NCBI GenBank assembly: GCA_026770615.1
Contig: MU631482.1
Location: forward strand, 196,196-224,094
Reading direction: 5' to 3'
Source of the DNA: Pavlovales sp. CCMP2436
Lineage: Eukaryota > Haptophyta > Pavlovophyceae > Pavlovales
DNA: 27,899 nucleotides
Shown piece after piece: positions 10,044 to 18,388 of this stretch (the first letter of the stretch is position 1; each line of letters begins with the position of its first letter). The position numbers were made by a program, and so were the translations under genes. Under the pieces are notes generated by a model. That model was not told the origin of the DNA. It was given only the letters and a program-made list of their open reading frames with translations, and made no database searches.

Positions 10044-12471
10044 TCCCCCGACATTGTGGTTGGGCAGAGTGTGCACGCCGCGTTCTGGAGTTCCGGCCCC
10101 TCTTTCGGGGGAGACTGGCCCCGATTCATCAAGCAGATGGATATGGTGACGTTCCAGATTGCGAAGCGGCCGTCGACTGCGCTTACGTTTGCATCAAATC
10201 CGGTCCGTTTGTGGCTCACTGTGTGCGTAGAGATAGGCCTTGTGATGGTTCGGCCCAAGCGAGTTGTTATTATGAATGCAAGCCCCCCCCTTCCCCCCCC
10301 ATCCCCCCTTCTCCCCTCGCCGCGCAAGCGCTGCGCCCGAGCGCAAGCCGAGACGCACTGCCCACTCTCTGCTGCGTTGCTCACTCCCTGCTCATATTAA
10401 AACCTTTAATTAATACTTAGCGGTCAGAGCTCTGCCCACTGCTGCGGTGCTCACTCCCTGCTGCCCACTTCCGACTGCCTGCCCCCACCTGCACGACAGG
10501 CGATGCTAACTTTCACGTGGGCCGAGTCCTCGCGCGTACACGGCGCATTTTCAGCCACCGTGCAGTCGTGCTGGAAACGCTGCCGCAAAGAGCATCTCCC
10601 GCCAGAAATGACCGAACTGTGCAAAGACAAGCGGTACAAGCCCTGTCCGATAAAGACCCGGGCGCAGCTATTAATAAACATACGGGAATACAGCATACAG
10701 GTAGGTCAAGCGATGGCAAGGATGGGTGACTTCTAGCCTTCTTCCCGGCTCCCGTTTATCCGGAGATCCATCGGCACGCGCGGTGGCGCCCAAGCCAGCG
10801 CAGCCGACTAAGGCACGCGGCAGGCAATGGGCGACGCAGCGCTCAGACCAGCACAACATTCAGAACAGTCAGACGCCAGCTTGAATCCCTCTCAGAAAGA
10901 AGTATAACTAACGCCCCAAGCTGCGTCCCGGTATTTATCGGACAGGTACAAGCTCGATCACTGCATCCAAAAGGCCTACGAGGCCGACCCAGCCTCTGCA
11001 GTAGGTCCTCTGGGCGTCGAATTCACGCTGCCTCAGCTGATGCGCCGCGCGCACGGGCCCCGCCTCAAAATCGTCGCGATGCTGCGAAACCCGGCCGATC
11101 GGCTCTGGAGCGCGTACTTCTCATACGCGCAATTTCGCGGGCAGTACGGCGAGGGGGAGGCCGGCATGCGCGCTTACTTCGACGAGCAGTCGGCCGGGTT
11201 CAACTTGTACGTGTAGGAGTACATCCATTTTATTTCTCTCTTTTTCTCTCTTTTTCTCTCTCTTTCCCCCCCTCCCCGTTTTTTCCGTTTTCTGTTTTCC
11301 GTTTTTTGTTCTTCCTCTTTTTCTGCGTTTTGCGTTTTACTAAAATGGCTACCAACTGACCCCCCCTCCCCCCCCCCCAGGTGCGTGCAGGACTACGACA
11401 GGAGAACCTGCGCGATGCGTCTCGAGTCGCTCGGCCAAAAGTTCCAGGAGATCTTCTGTGCGTGTTTATTAATTAATTTATTGTAATTGGTTATTTATTT
11501 ATTATAATTCTTATCGTTATTTTTATTTCCACGACCATCATCCAACCCCCCTCCCCTCTCTCTCACACACACACACTAGACAGAGCCCCCCCCCCCTAAT
11601 TTCTATGTGTTTCACTGTGCTATGGTAAGCTCAAGACGCAGTATGCCAAGGAGAAGGTAGAGTGAGTGTTATTTCATATATTTAGCCGAACGTCAGTGGT
11701 CGTGTCGCTTTTTGTCAAGTGATCAGTGCATCATGCTGAGGCTCAGATCTTGGATGGGCAGGGAGGGGGGCAGAGTCACGTCTACGCTCGCCCTGTCCTC
11801 TCGTCGCCATTTTATATATATAAAAAATAACGCTCGGGACTAAGGAACTTTGCAGAGCACACGGATACCGTCCCAAGGNNNNNNNNNNNNNNNNNNNNNN
11901 NNNNNNNNNNNNNNNNNNNNNNNNNNNNNNNNNNNNNNNNNNNNNNNNNNNNNNNNNNNNNNNNNNNNNNNNNNNNNNNNNNNNNNNNNNNNNNNNNNNN
12001 NNNNNNNNNNNNNNNNNNNNNNNNNNNNNNNNNNNNNNNNNNNCACGCATGCCCGAGGGTACTTACTGCCCGAAACTCTGGATCCGGCCAGCGGCAGCTT
12101 ACAAATTGATGGCAATTTTATGAATAATATTCAAAAATCACCTGATATTTTCACTATCATCACCTGATCCCTCCCCCCCCCCACACCCACATACACTCAC
12201 GCATGCCCAAGGGTACTTTTTTCTTTTATTTTTACTGCCCGAAACTCTGGGCCCGGCCAGCGGCAGCTTACAAATGGATGGCACTTTTATTAATAATATT
12301 AAAAAATCGCAGATCACTGCGACCAGCTTGTGAAGACGATGTACTCTGTGTTCGTGGAAGAGTACATTCTCGCCTTTGGCCGGCCGCAGCTTCTGCTGCT
12401 CCGCTCAGAAGACTACATGGACCCCGCCAAGACGAGTGGCGCCGTTCTGACAGGTTCGCTGCCTGCCTGCC

Positions 12472-12505
<34 letters not shown>

Positions 12506-13179
12506 TGAGTGTATATAAAAAAGAAAAAAGAAAAAAAGAAAAAAGAAAAATGAAGAAGAATAGGGCATCGGATGGCCTGCCGTTATCACACATGTGCCAC
12601 CTCTGCCTACCAACCCTACTTACATACTTATAGAATTAGAAATAATTACAATTATTATAATTATTACAATTATAATAATAGTTATTATAACTATAATCAT
12701 TAAAATTATTATTATTATTATTTTGATGAGTATGAGTACTACTATGATGATGATAATAGTAATAGTAGTAGTAGTAGTAGTTGTAGTAGTAGTATAGTTG
12801 TAGTCGTAGTAGTGACTAGTAATAATAGTAGCAATAATTAAAATAATTGTAGTTATTTTAGCATTTGTGTTATTATTATTAATAATGATGATGATATGAT
12901 GATGATGATGTAATAGTGCTTGACTTCGTCGGCGTGCGCGTTGAATTGAGCGAAGTCGATACGGCTCTGGCCAAAAAGATGAAGTCTCCGGACAAGCGGG
13001 GCAAGCTTGCCGCGAACCACCCGCGCTCGTGGACGATGAGCGTAGCGCTGCGCGCCGACATGAGCGCGTTCTACAGGCCGTTTAACGAGGACCTCGCGCG
13101 TATGAGCGGCGACCCGGCGTTTGCGGACTGGCCTGTGTTGAGACCAACCACGCCCGTGGGCGAGGCGCACCGTCGCTGA
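9599..13179 (+). CDS. Carbohydrate sulfotransferase, seven exons
   Basis: Likely transfers sulfate from PAPS to a glycan hydroxyl in the Golgi lumen. Proposed exons are 9599-9894, 10043-10202, 10500-10704, 10921-11206, 11381-11457, 12313-12453 and 12917-13179, all GT-AG; they sum to 1,428 nt, 475 residues plus TGA, with every phase compatible. The N-terminus MLNALSLLALAVW could be a weak signal anchor. GGFQCGVTDLGIRLAAL (about residue 85) matches the 5'-phosphosulfate loop, and LRNPADRLWSAYFSY matches the 3'-phosphate site. NPAMLTFTWAESSRVHG, a cysteine-rich stretch, and LLLLRSEDYMDP are placed as in CHST15-like enzymes. The exon 3/4 junction is the least certain: the next-best acceptor (10946) breaks the frame. 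Loop Lys is replaced by Gln (FQCG), which may weaken PAPS binding. Introns 1 and 3 carry family A, and intron 5 contains the N gap. Confidence 0.8.
9926..10041 (-). mobile_element. Family A retroposon fragment filling intron 1
   Basis: From GCAGGCAATGGGCAACGCAG to GCTTGAATCTCTATCAG and a TA tail ending in the intron's acceptor AG. Strand is given relative to the copy at 16236; on the gene strand it has its tail 3'. Only the last 75 bp of the unit plus tail are present, a 5' truncation. It takes up nearly all of the 148-bp intron 9895-10042. Confidence 0.75.
10203..10499 (+). other. Sulfotransferase intron 2 with C-rich tracts
   Basis: Begins GTCCGT and ends GACAG. It contains long C/T tracts (about 10270-10320) and two versions of a GCTGC(G)GTTGCTCACTCCCTGCT phrase near 10370 and 10440, a small internal duplication. 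No mobile element is recognised. Confidence 0.6.
10757..10905 (-). mobile_element. Family A fragment in intron 3
   Basis: Runs from TCCGGAGATCCATCGGCACG through CCCAAGCCAGCGCAGCCGAC to GCCAGCTTGAATCCCTCTCAG. It is in the same orientation as the copy in intron 1 but longer, with a different 5' end, so it is an independent insertion. About 50 bp of other intron sequence remain on its left and 15 bp on its right before the proposed acceptor. Confidence 0.8.
11207..11380 (+). other. Sulfotransferase intron 4, pyrimidine-rich
   Basis: Starts GTACGT and ends in a C-run followed by CAG. In between lie TTTCTCTC repeats and a TTTTCCGTTTT stretch. Its phases (two bases before, one after) restore FNL-CVQDYD across the junction. 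Confidence 0.7.
11850..11878 (+). repeat. Family E fragment next to the gap
   Basis: GCACACGGATACCGTCCC matches the end of family E (16978-17030 and 20538-20583). It is cut off by the run of N, so a longer E copy may be hidden in the gap within intron 5. Confidence 0.6.
11879..12043. other. Assembly gap
   Basis: 165 undetermined bases inside intron 5 of the sulfotransferase gene. The duplication on its right side suggests the gap was caused by repeats. Confidence 1.
12044..12312 (+). repeat. Direct duplication ending at an acceptor
   Basis: Two units, 12044-12146 and 12198-12312, both start CACGCATGCCC(G/A)AGGGTACT and share GCCCGAAACTCTGG, CCGGCCAGCGGCAGCTTACA and an AATAATATT(C/A)AAAAA end. 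The second ends in ATCGCAG, the acceptor of exon 6. The first has ATCACCTG at the matching place, so only the second copy offers the site. The units differ by a T-rich insertion in the second. Confidence 0.75.
12454..12916 (+). repeat. Sulfotransferase intron 6, packed with microsatellites
   Basis: In order: TG repeats, GA repeats, an A-rich GAAAAAA stretch, an ATT/ATA region (12630-12720), a long TAGTAG/GTAGTA array (12760-12810), and GATGAT repeats up to the TAATAG acceptor. The long open frame of Ile and Val codons here is repeat-derived and not a gene. Confidence 0.8.
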
Positions 13180-13237
13180 GTGCCTGGGCCAATTTCAGCC
13201 TTGCACTTACAGCATAAACAGCGTACACTAGCTTAAA

Positions 13238-13275
13238 CAAATAACTTGTTGAACACTGCCGAGCCGCTAATATCG
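13238..13275 (-). repeat. Family C end fragment
   Basis: AACTTGTTGAACACTGCCGA then GCCGCTAATAT matches the tail end of family C (ACCTGTTGAACCATGCTGAG then CCGCTAATATA), with drift. It starts about 60 bp after the sulfotransferase stop and would fall in its 3' UTR. Confidence 0.6.
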
Positions 13276-13349
13276 TATGTATAATCATGACTAGTCGGTA
13301 ACGAGCTACAATTATACATAAAATTATCGCATAAATATATTGATGAAGA

Positions 13350-13424
13350 AGGGTTCGGGCTGGCGGTGTTATAAGTTCAAGTCAAGCTGATTTTAGCGCT
13401 CCGACGCAGGCTCCTACGCGCTAC
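13350..13424 (+). repeat. Repeat family D, plus-strand copy
   Basis: Matches the inverted copy at 7267-7350: GGGTTCGGGCTGGCGGTG, AAGTTCAAG, then GCGCTCCGACGCAGGCTCCT. The middle differs by a few bases. Confidence 0.75.
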
Positions 13425-13642
13425 CTAGATCTCATTTACCCGCTTGGAAGCATACAAGTCAAATATCGGCACGGCCTTCAGGAACTCAGAAGTCGGTGCC
13501 ACTGGTCTCGCCACTGGGCGCATCGGCATCATGGTCATGCGTACGTGTGTGCAATCTGTGCAATTCAAGTTTACAAAGCTCTCGAAGCTGTCTCTCCGCC
13601 AGCATCATGACACTCGCTCCTCCCTAATTGCCACAATCACGA

Positions 13643-13765
13643 CGACGCGGCGCCTGCCCACGTCATCGAGTGGGTGCTCCGTGTCGTAACGGTCGGCGGA
13701 GGCGGGTCTGCGGCACAAGCTCGACAGGCAAACGCCTGGGTGCATCCACACGGCGTGCGTTCTTA
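13643..13765 (-). pseudogene. Third F-box-family relic, C-terminal end only
   Basis: The minus strand encodes HAVWMHPGVCLSSLC then RRPASAD, which matches SHVWIHPGVCLWSSC and CSPASTDS at the end of the paralog at 18389-19542. The rest of the gene is absent. It lies directly beyond the stop of the copy at 13798-15095, so the 3' end of the family seems duplicated in tandem. Confidence 0.6.
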
Positions 13766-13797
13766 CAGCATATCTTCACTCATCACGTTTGCATCCA

Positions 13798-15095
13798 TCA
13801 CTGCCTCGCTGCCCAGGTCATGCGAGTGGGCGCTCCGTCCCACTCGAGGTCCTGGTCTGCGAATTCGTCGTCCGACTCCGAATCCGCGTTAGCGAGGATG
13901 CACGAGCTCCACAGGCAGAGCCCAGCATGCTCGCGCGGATTGGATTTCTTGTCCGGCTCCCACCAAATCTCATCAGGCGGCGAGCCCCAGACCTCACCCA
14001 TCCTGTCGGCGGGCACCATGTCGGAGATGAAAAGTAGCGCGAGCAGCAGGTCGTTGGGGTGTACCGCCTCCTCGCCCAACCCGAGGCTGTCGAGCAGGCT
14101 GGCCACGGCGGCTGGCGACGGTGGAGGCTTAATGCACTGGCGGTAGAGGCTGCCCCCAGACACTGCCACCCAGCAGTCGACGAGGCGGAGCAGCTTACCG
14201 CAGCCCGGCGGAGGCGCGAGGGCCTTCGGATCTTTGAGCAAATGCGGGTCTCCGCCGAGGAACAGCCCGTCGAACCAGGCGAGTAGCTGCGGAGCACGCA
14301 GGCCGAGCGAACCGCGCATTATCTCGGCCAATTGCGGCTCGTCCGCCACGCCGATGACTGTGGCGCTGAGCTCCCACCAGCGGGAAGAGCAACCGTCCTC
14401 CCACCGCTTGCCATCCTGCCGGATCGTCGCGGAGAAGAAGACGAGGTCGCCCCGCGGGCTCGCCAACACAAAGCGCTTGACGCACCAGTCGCAGGCTGCG
14501 GCTTGGACTTCGCCATCACCCGTCATGCTGCCACTCCATTCGTTGTTGCGGTTGAGCAGGACGTAGAGCCCTTGCGTGAGCGTTGCCATCAGCGCGCGGG
14601 CCGAGGCCGCAGAGGCCGCGCACTGCGCGAGAGCCTCGGCAACGTCTTGGAGCGTGATGGCGCGCGACTGGTCTGGGGACTGCGCAATGGCAACCTGGCA
14701 ACACTCCTGGTTCGTCATGTAGTAGGGGCCGTCCCATCGCCAACCGTGAATGTTGTAATCGTCATCGTCCTCGTCCACAGTACGCAGTTTCTCGAGCTTT
14801 TCGTCGAGGGCGCGCTGGCACGCGCCGTGTCGAGCCTTGGCGAGCGCTGAGCTGCCCGAGATCAGCTCGCACACGTCGCGGAGGAGGTACGCCAACTTGC
14901 CCACCGATGCGCGCAGCTCGATGCCGGGCGCTCCCCAGCGGGCCTCGAACGCCGAGCGTCACGGGTCGAGGCGCGAGAGCGCGCGGCACGCGCGCAGCGC
15001 ACTCGCGATGTCTTGCGGCTCGGCGAACGCTATCACGCTCTCGAGGGCCTCTGCTGGGAGGTCCGTCAAGCGCAGCGGCCCATCATCCGCGGCAT
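13798..15095 (-). pseudogene. F-box-like protein, copy 1, with lost start and in-frame stop
   Basis: F-box proteins bind SKP1 and select substrates for SCF ubiquitin ligases; here only the N-terminal motif suggests that role. The N-terminus LRLTDLPAEALESVIAFAEP has the F-box look. It is followed by a PRGDL-containing domain of about 250 residues shared with the copy at 18389-19542 (LLRDVCEL, ASPRGDLV, ATVIGVADEP, GSLGLR, LLAWFDGL, SLLDSLGLGE). Compared with that copy, one base is missing right after the would-be ATG, so the ATG is out of frame, and the Trp codon in RLDPWRSAFE is TGA (near 14958). From about 14904 down, 368 codons remain open to the stop at 13798, so translation from an internal start is possible. 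The tail is acidic (ADSESDDEF). The domain after the F-box is unrecognised. Confidence 0.65.
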
Positions 15096-15114
15096 CGCTC
15101 AATCTAATCGCTAG

Positions 15115-15255
15115 TTTTTTTTAATAATAGTTCTTTTAACGCCTCCCCAATTGCAGCCCCTGTCGGGGGCGTAGGGGCATGGCGCCTGTACTCCGACGGC
15201 TGCGGCGAGACAATCATCTGAAGCGTTCGCCGACAGTTGAGCGAGTACAGGATCC
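15115..15255 (-). repeat. Repeat family B, inverted full-length copy
   Basis: On the minus strand it reads GCTCAACTGTCGGCGAACGC, through CAGGCGCCATGCCCCTACGC, to GGGGAGGCGTTAAAAGAACT and an ATTATTAAAAAAAA tail. Both ends match the copy at 455-584, so these two define the unit. It lies between the F-box copy 1 start and the gene fragment at 15264-15835, just behind a GTACGT donor-like site of the latter. Confidence 0.8.
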
Positions 15256-15263
15256 CACGTACA

Positions 15264-15835
15264 AAACACGACGTGCGGCTCCTCGAGGTAGACAAACTCG
15301 AAGAGGATGGAGAGGAAGTCGCCCGTGGTGAACAAATCGTTGAGCACGTAGTCCCCGTCCGTCAGCGGGGCCCCACTTGGACAGCGGGGAGAATCGGGTC
15401 CGTCGTACGCCCGGCGCGGTGCTGCATACCGCACCTGCGGCGCTCCGAAGATCCCTCGATAGGCTGAATTCCCCGCTCTACAGCTGGGTCCGCAGCCCGC
15501 CTGAGACCAAGCAGCGGGCGATCTCGTGGAGCGTCGCGGTTTCGACCGGCCGGTCGCGCTGCGACGCCCTGTGGGGCTCCCGCCTCGCCAAACGTGTATG
15601 TTAAGGCAACCAGGAAGACGCCTCGGTGGTCACAGTATTGCGCAGTGACCACCTCTCCGTTGAGCGCCTCCTTTCGCTTCTCCGCCACGAGCATCTCGAA
15701 CTGCTCGTGGACCGCAGCGAGCTCCCGCGTGCGGAGGGCGACCAGACACTCACGCGTCTCGGTCGCCGTCGGCATGAAGGAGCTCGCCGTCGCAGCGGGC
15801 TCCGCCTCTGAGCCCACCTGCTGGTCACGTACCAT
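15264..15835 (-). pseudogene. Unrecognised minus-strand gene fragment, two frames
   Basis: From an ATG at 15835 a frame begins MVRDQQVGSEAEPAATASSF and contains a charged helix-like part (RELAAVHEQFEMLVAEKRKE) and QYCDHRGVFLVALTYTFG. Near 15570-15430 this frame turns Arg/Pro-rich. The other coding-like piece, TDGDYVLNDLFTTGDFLSIL then FEFVYLEEPHVVF, is in a different frame (about 15390-15270) and ends at a GTACGT donor-like site next to family B. An unseen intron near 15430-15570 or a frameshift could link them. I do not recognise the family. Family C is inserted about 25 bp upstream of the ATG. Confidence 0.4.
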
Positions 15836-15860
15836 GGCGTAGGTTTCAGGGGCTCGTTAA

Positions 15861-15982
15861 GTATATATTAGCGGCTCCGCATGGTTCAACAGGTGTTTTT
15901 CAGTCACTGGCTTTGTCGACGTCAGGCTGAGGTCGAGCGATCGACCCAAACCCTCATGTACCAGCACTCACAAGAAAAAGGG
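15861..15982 (-). mobile_element. Family C retroposon, short 5'-truncated copy
   Basis: TATATATTAGCGGCTC then AACAGGTG, GTCGACGTCAGGCTGAGG, the palindrome GGTCGAGCGATCGACC and CAGCACTCACA. Read on the minus strand it ends in the GCCGCTAATATATA tail. TCGTTAA occurs on both sides (15854-15860 and 15983-15989), a possible 7-bp target-site duplication. Confidence 0.65.
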
Positions 15983-16235
15983 TCGTTAATTTCAACTACA
16001 AGTCGAACGTGGGCGGCTGGGACGACGACGACAGCGGCACATGGAAGGCGGCGGCGGCGGCGACAATGTGGCAAGGACATCGGCGTGTCCGGCAACTTAA
16101 TGATGTAATTTTTTTCAGTGGTGGTCACGAAGCTCATGCGCAGCTGAAGACCTGCTGGAACTACAGATTCACTCGCGAAAGTGACGTCGTTATGAACCGA
16201 CGACGACGAAAGGACTCGAGCGGAATATATATTTA

Positions 16236-16425
16236 TGATAGGGAGTCAAGCTGGCGTCTGACTGTTCTGAATGTTGTGCTGGTCTGAGCGCTGCGTCGCC
16301 CATTGCCTGCTGCGTGCCTTAGTCGGCTGCGCTGGCTTGGGCGCCACCGCGCGTGCCGATGGATCTCCGGTAGTGTGCCCGGGCAAGGGCGTTTAGGGAG
16401 ATGATCTGCTGGTTGCTGTTTGTCG
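16236..16425 (-). mobile_element. Family A unit, 3' part of a longer element
   Basis: The A unit in the same form as at 20677-20867: a TTTATGATAGG tail, GTCTGACTGTTCTGAATG, GCGCTGCGTCGCCCATTGCC, GGAGATGATCTGCTGGTTGC. Here alone the sequence continues upstream on the minus strand into coding sequence (16426-16830), so this copy shows what the short copies were truncated from. Confidence 0.8.
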
Positions 16426-16825
16426 TGAACCCACGCTGGGCAGCGATCGGGGCCAGCGGGCTCAAGCGCGCGAGCAGCAGCTGCGCATGGCCGCGTGCCG
16501 CGATCGTACCGATCGTGTCGATGAGCTGCTTCTTGATGCGCGCGGCCGCCTCCATCGGACTCACGCCCATCAGCGCGTACATCTTGCGGCCTCCCTGCGC
16601 CGCGATTTCTTTGACGAGCGAGTGCGTATCGGCGCTGACCTCACCGAAAGCGCCGATGACGATCCCGCGGATCGGCTTGACGGTGTTGAGCTTGGCCTCG
16701 ATCGGGCCGATGCTGGCGTTCGGGCCGTGTAGGTGGGGGCCGGGTAGTGCGAGGCCGAATACCCTGTCCTGGGCACGAGCTTTCCTGAGATATTCGGCCT
16801 CGAGGGGCTTTGCCCGGCGCGCGAC
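16319..16825 (-). CDS. C-terminal part of a retroelement-type protein
   Basis: The minus strand is open from about 16825 to a TAA at 16321-16319. It reads EAEYLRKARAQDRVFGLALP, then IRGIVIGAFGEVSADTHSLV, GGRKMYALMGVSPMEAAARI, and ends SIGTRGGAQASAAD. The pattern GAFGEV followed by a helical, Ala/Arg-rich tail recalls the end of repetitive open frames common in algal and oomycete mobile elements, but I cannot assign a reverse transcriptase or nuclease domain because only the C-terminus is here. The last 35 codons lie inside the A unit, so A is the 3' end (C-terminal coding plus 3' UTR) of this element. A run of ten Cs on this strand and loss of similarity mark the upstream limit. The copy is incomplete and unlikely to be active. 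Confidence 0.5.
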   Translation of the reverse strand, partial: VARRAKPLEAEYLRKARAQDRVFGLALPGPHLHGPNASIGPIEAKLNTVKPIRGIVIGAFGEVSADTHSLVKEIAAQGGRKMYALMGVSPMEAAARIKKQLIDTIGTIAARGHAQLLLARLSPLAPIAAQRGFTTNSNQQIISLNALARAHYRRSIGTRGGAQASAAD

Positions 16826-16908
16826 GCCGGGGGGGGGGCAACATTATTGTATATTATACTAGTAAAACAAAACTCGGTTACAAACCAGACTCGCAAACAA
16901 CCGTGCCG

Positions 16909-17030
16909 GAAGTGCGTAGGTTTCTAGTTAAACGTCCGTCCCGGGAAGGCTCGCACTGGACCCAGAAGTTTAAAATACTCATATCCAGGGATCCATCCCG
17001 GGCACACGGATACAGTCCCCACCGCTCAGT
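16909..17030 (+). repeat. Repeat family E, uninterrupted copy
   Basis: Two parts lie side by side: GTGCGTAGGTTTCTAGTTAA..GGCTCGCACTGGAC and CATATCCAGGGATCCATCCC..GATACAGTCCCCACCGCT. At 19578-20583 the same two parts are separated by an inserted element. This copy therefore shows the empty site. Confidence 0.75.
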
Positions 17031-17593
17031 CTGATCAGACTAACGACAATCGACGACTCTCGACTGGCGCGCTGACCGACCTCCACTGCATCTCCTCCGT
17101 CGTCTGGAAATGAGCCCGTCTGAAAGCGCGGCACACCTTCGCGAATCGCAAACATTACTTCATCAATAGCCTGTATCACATATTTCGATTCTTGCCCCGG
17201 GGGACAAAAACCACAAATATGCGCGGCTTAACTTTATCTGCTAATCCAGTCTATCCCACCCCTGAACGGGACTGGGCCTCAGGCGCAGGACTCTAGGGTG
17301 CAGGTTCTGGCAGGCTTACTGGCTCTTGTATGTAGATAGTAACCCGGGCGAGGCCGTTGAATTAGTAGTGCGATTCCACACTGGGGAGGGGAAAGTGGTG
17401 GCCAGGACAAAGAAGTAGACGTTGGTCACCCCTGCGCGCTAAGTGTCAATAGCTGATGTCGAATCGAGCCCTCCTCGACGGTCAGAGCCCACCTCGTGAG
17501 CCTCCTAGGTGCCTCTAGGGTCGATAACATACTTCGTGTAACTATCATTTCTGATTCTCAGCGTTCGTAAGCGAAAAGAAAGCCATGGTTCCC
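17031..17593. other. Unassigned stretch
   Basis: No open frame, repeat family or RNA gene could be supported. The base composition is mixed. Phrases such as CACCTCGTGAGCCTCCTAGG (about 17490) look complex but match nothing else in the window. Confidence 0.4.
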
Positions 17594-17706
17594 GAGGTGG
17601 TGCCGAGGAGTTAGTTGCAGATTCGTGAATGGGGCACCAGTTGCAGATTCGTGAATAGGGCGGTGCCCCATTCACGAATCTGCAACTAACTCCTCGGCAT
17701 CACCTC
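17594..17706. repeat. Near-perfect 45-bp inverted repeat with a third half-copy in the loop
   Basis: Left arm 17594-17638 and right arm 17662-17706 are complementary at 44 of 45 positions. The 23-base loop begins AGTTGCAGATTCGTGAAT, a direct repeat of the middle of the left arm. Such a structure would fold as a long hairpin in RNA or cruciform in DNA. It may be a foldback element or a small-RNA precursor; nothing nearby decides. Confidence 0.85.
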
Positions 17707-17912
17707 CGGTTCCTGAGTTGCTCCGGAGGATTTTCACCGAACTTTTTCGAATTTCCCCCGAACTGGCCACTAATTCGGATTTTGACCCGGGCATACAGAG
17801 CGGTCTCTCGCTTTCTCCCCATCAGACCAAGCGCTTTGGCCTCGCCCGGGCTAATAACGAACTATATACTGCCGGAGAGCGCTTGTTGCTGCGATCACTT
17901 GAGACTCAGCGA

Positions 17913-18083
17913 TACAGGGGGTCGCAGGCAATAAGAAATCGTAACGTTAATAAGAAACTGAGCCTCATTTTTGTGCCTTTCAGCAGCAATTGAAGCGAAT
18001 TTAGCCATTGTTTGTATATAAGTTGCTAATAAACTTAGCCTCAGTCTCAAAATCGCTCTTCTTAGTGTCCGCGACCCCCTGTA
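17913..18083. mobile_element. Tc1/mariner-type MITE
   Basis: CAGGGGGTCGC at 17915 and GCGACCCCCTG ending at 18081 are perfect terminal inverted repeats of 11 bp. Similarity continues imperfectly for about 12 further bases (TAAGAA / TTCTTA). TA lies directly outside each end (17913-17914 and 18082-18083), the target duplication of Tc1/mariner and pogo elements. The 167-bp body has no coding frame, so it is non-autonomous. Confidence 0.7.
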
Positions 18084-18115
18084 TGACCACCGGCGTTTGG
18101 CTTAGTAAAGTATTT

Positions 18116-18160
18116 CTGTATGTATGTATGTATGTATATGTATGTGTCTATGTATATTTC
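18116..18160. repeat. TATG microsatellite
   Basis: About nine TATG/TGTA units, degenerating to TATGTGTCTATGTATA. Confidence 0.9.
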
Positions 18161-18388
18161 TTTATTCATAATTTTGTAGGCGGGTCAGCAGTGCTCAAAA
18201 GGAGGTGCTCAGTGCTCACTAGGCTTGATCGACGACATTATTAGAAAGCAATACTATTCCGACGATGGCTAGTAGAAGGAGCGTTGAAACATAGTTACAG
18301 CAACATAATAATATACCGATCGATGTACGATACACAATTGTTTCACCAGACGCTTGCCACCTCGCGATCACGATGACGCGATTCCTGC

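Noticed and set aside
11640..11660. A 15-base microexon between exons 5 and 6 of the sulfotransferase (bounded by GCAG and GGTAGAG)
   Set aside because: It keeps the frame length but replaces the natural EIFYHCDQ join with an unlikely sequence. Direct splicing of 11457 to 12313 gives the better protein.
12594..12797. Ile/Val-rich 67-codon open frame as a membrane protein
   Set aside because: It is entirely ATT/ATA/GTAGTA microsatellite inside sulfotransferase intron 6.
17718..17993. 91-codon plus-strand frame
   Set aside because: It begins just after the hairpin and runs into the MITE's left end, which shows that its C-terminal part is mobile-element sequence. No domain is recognised.
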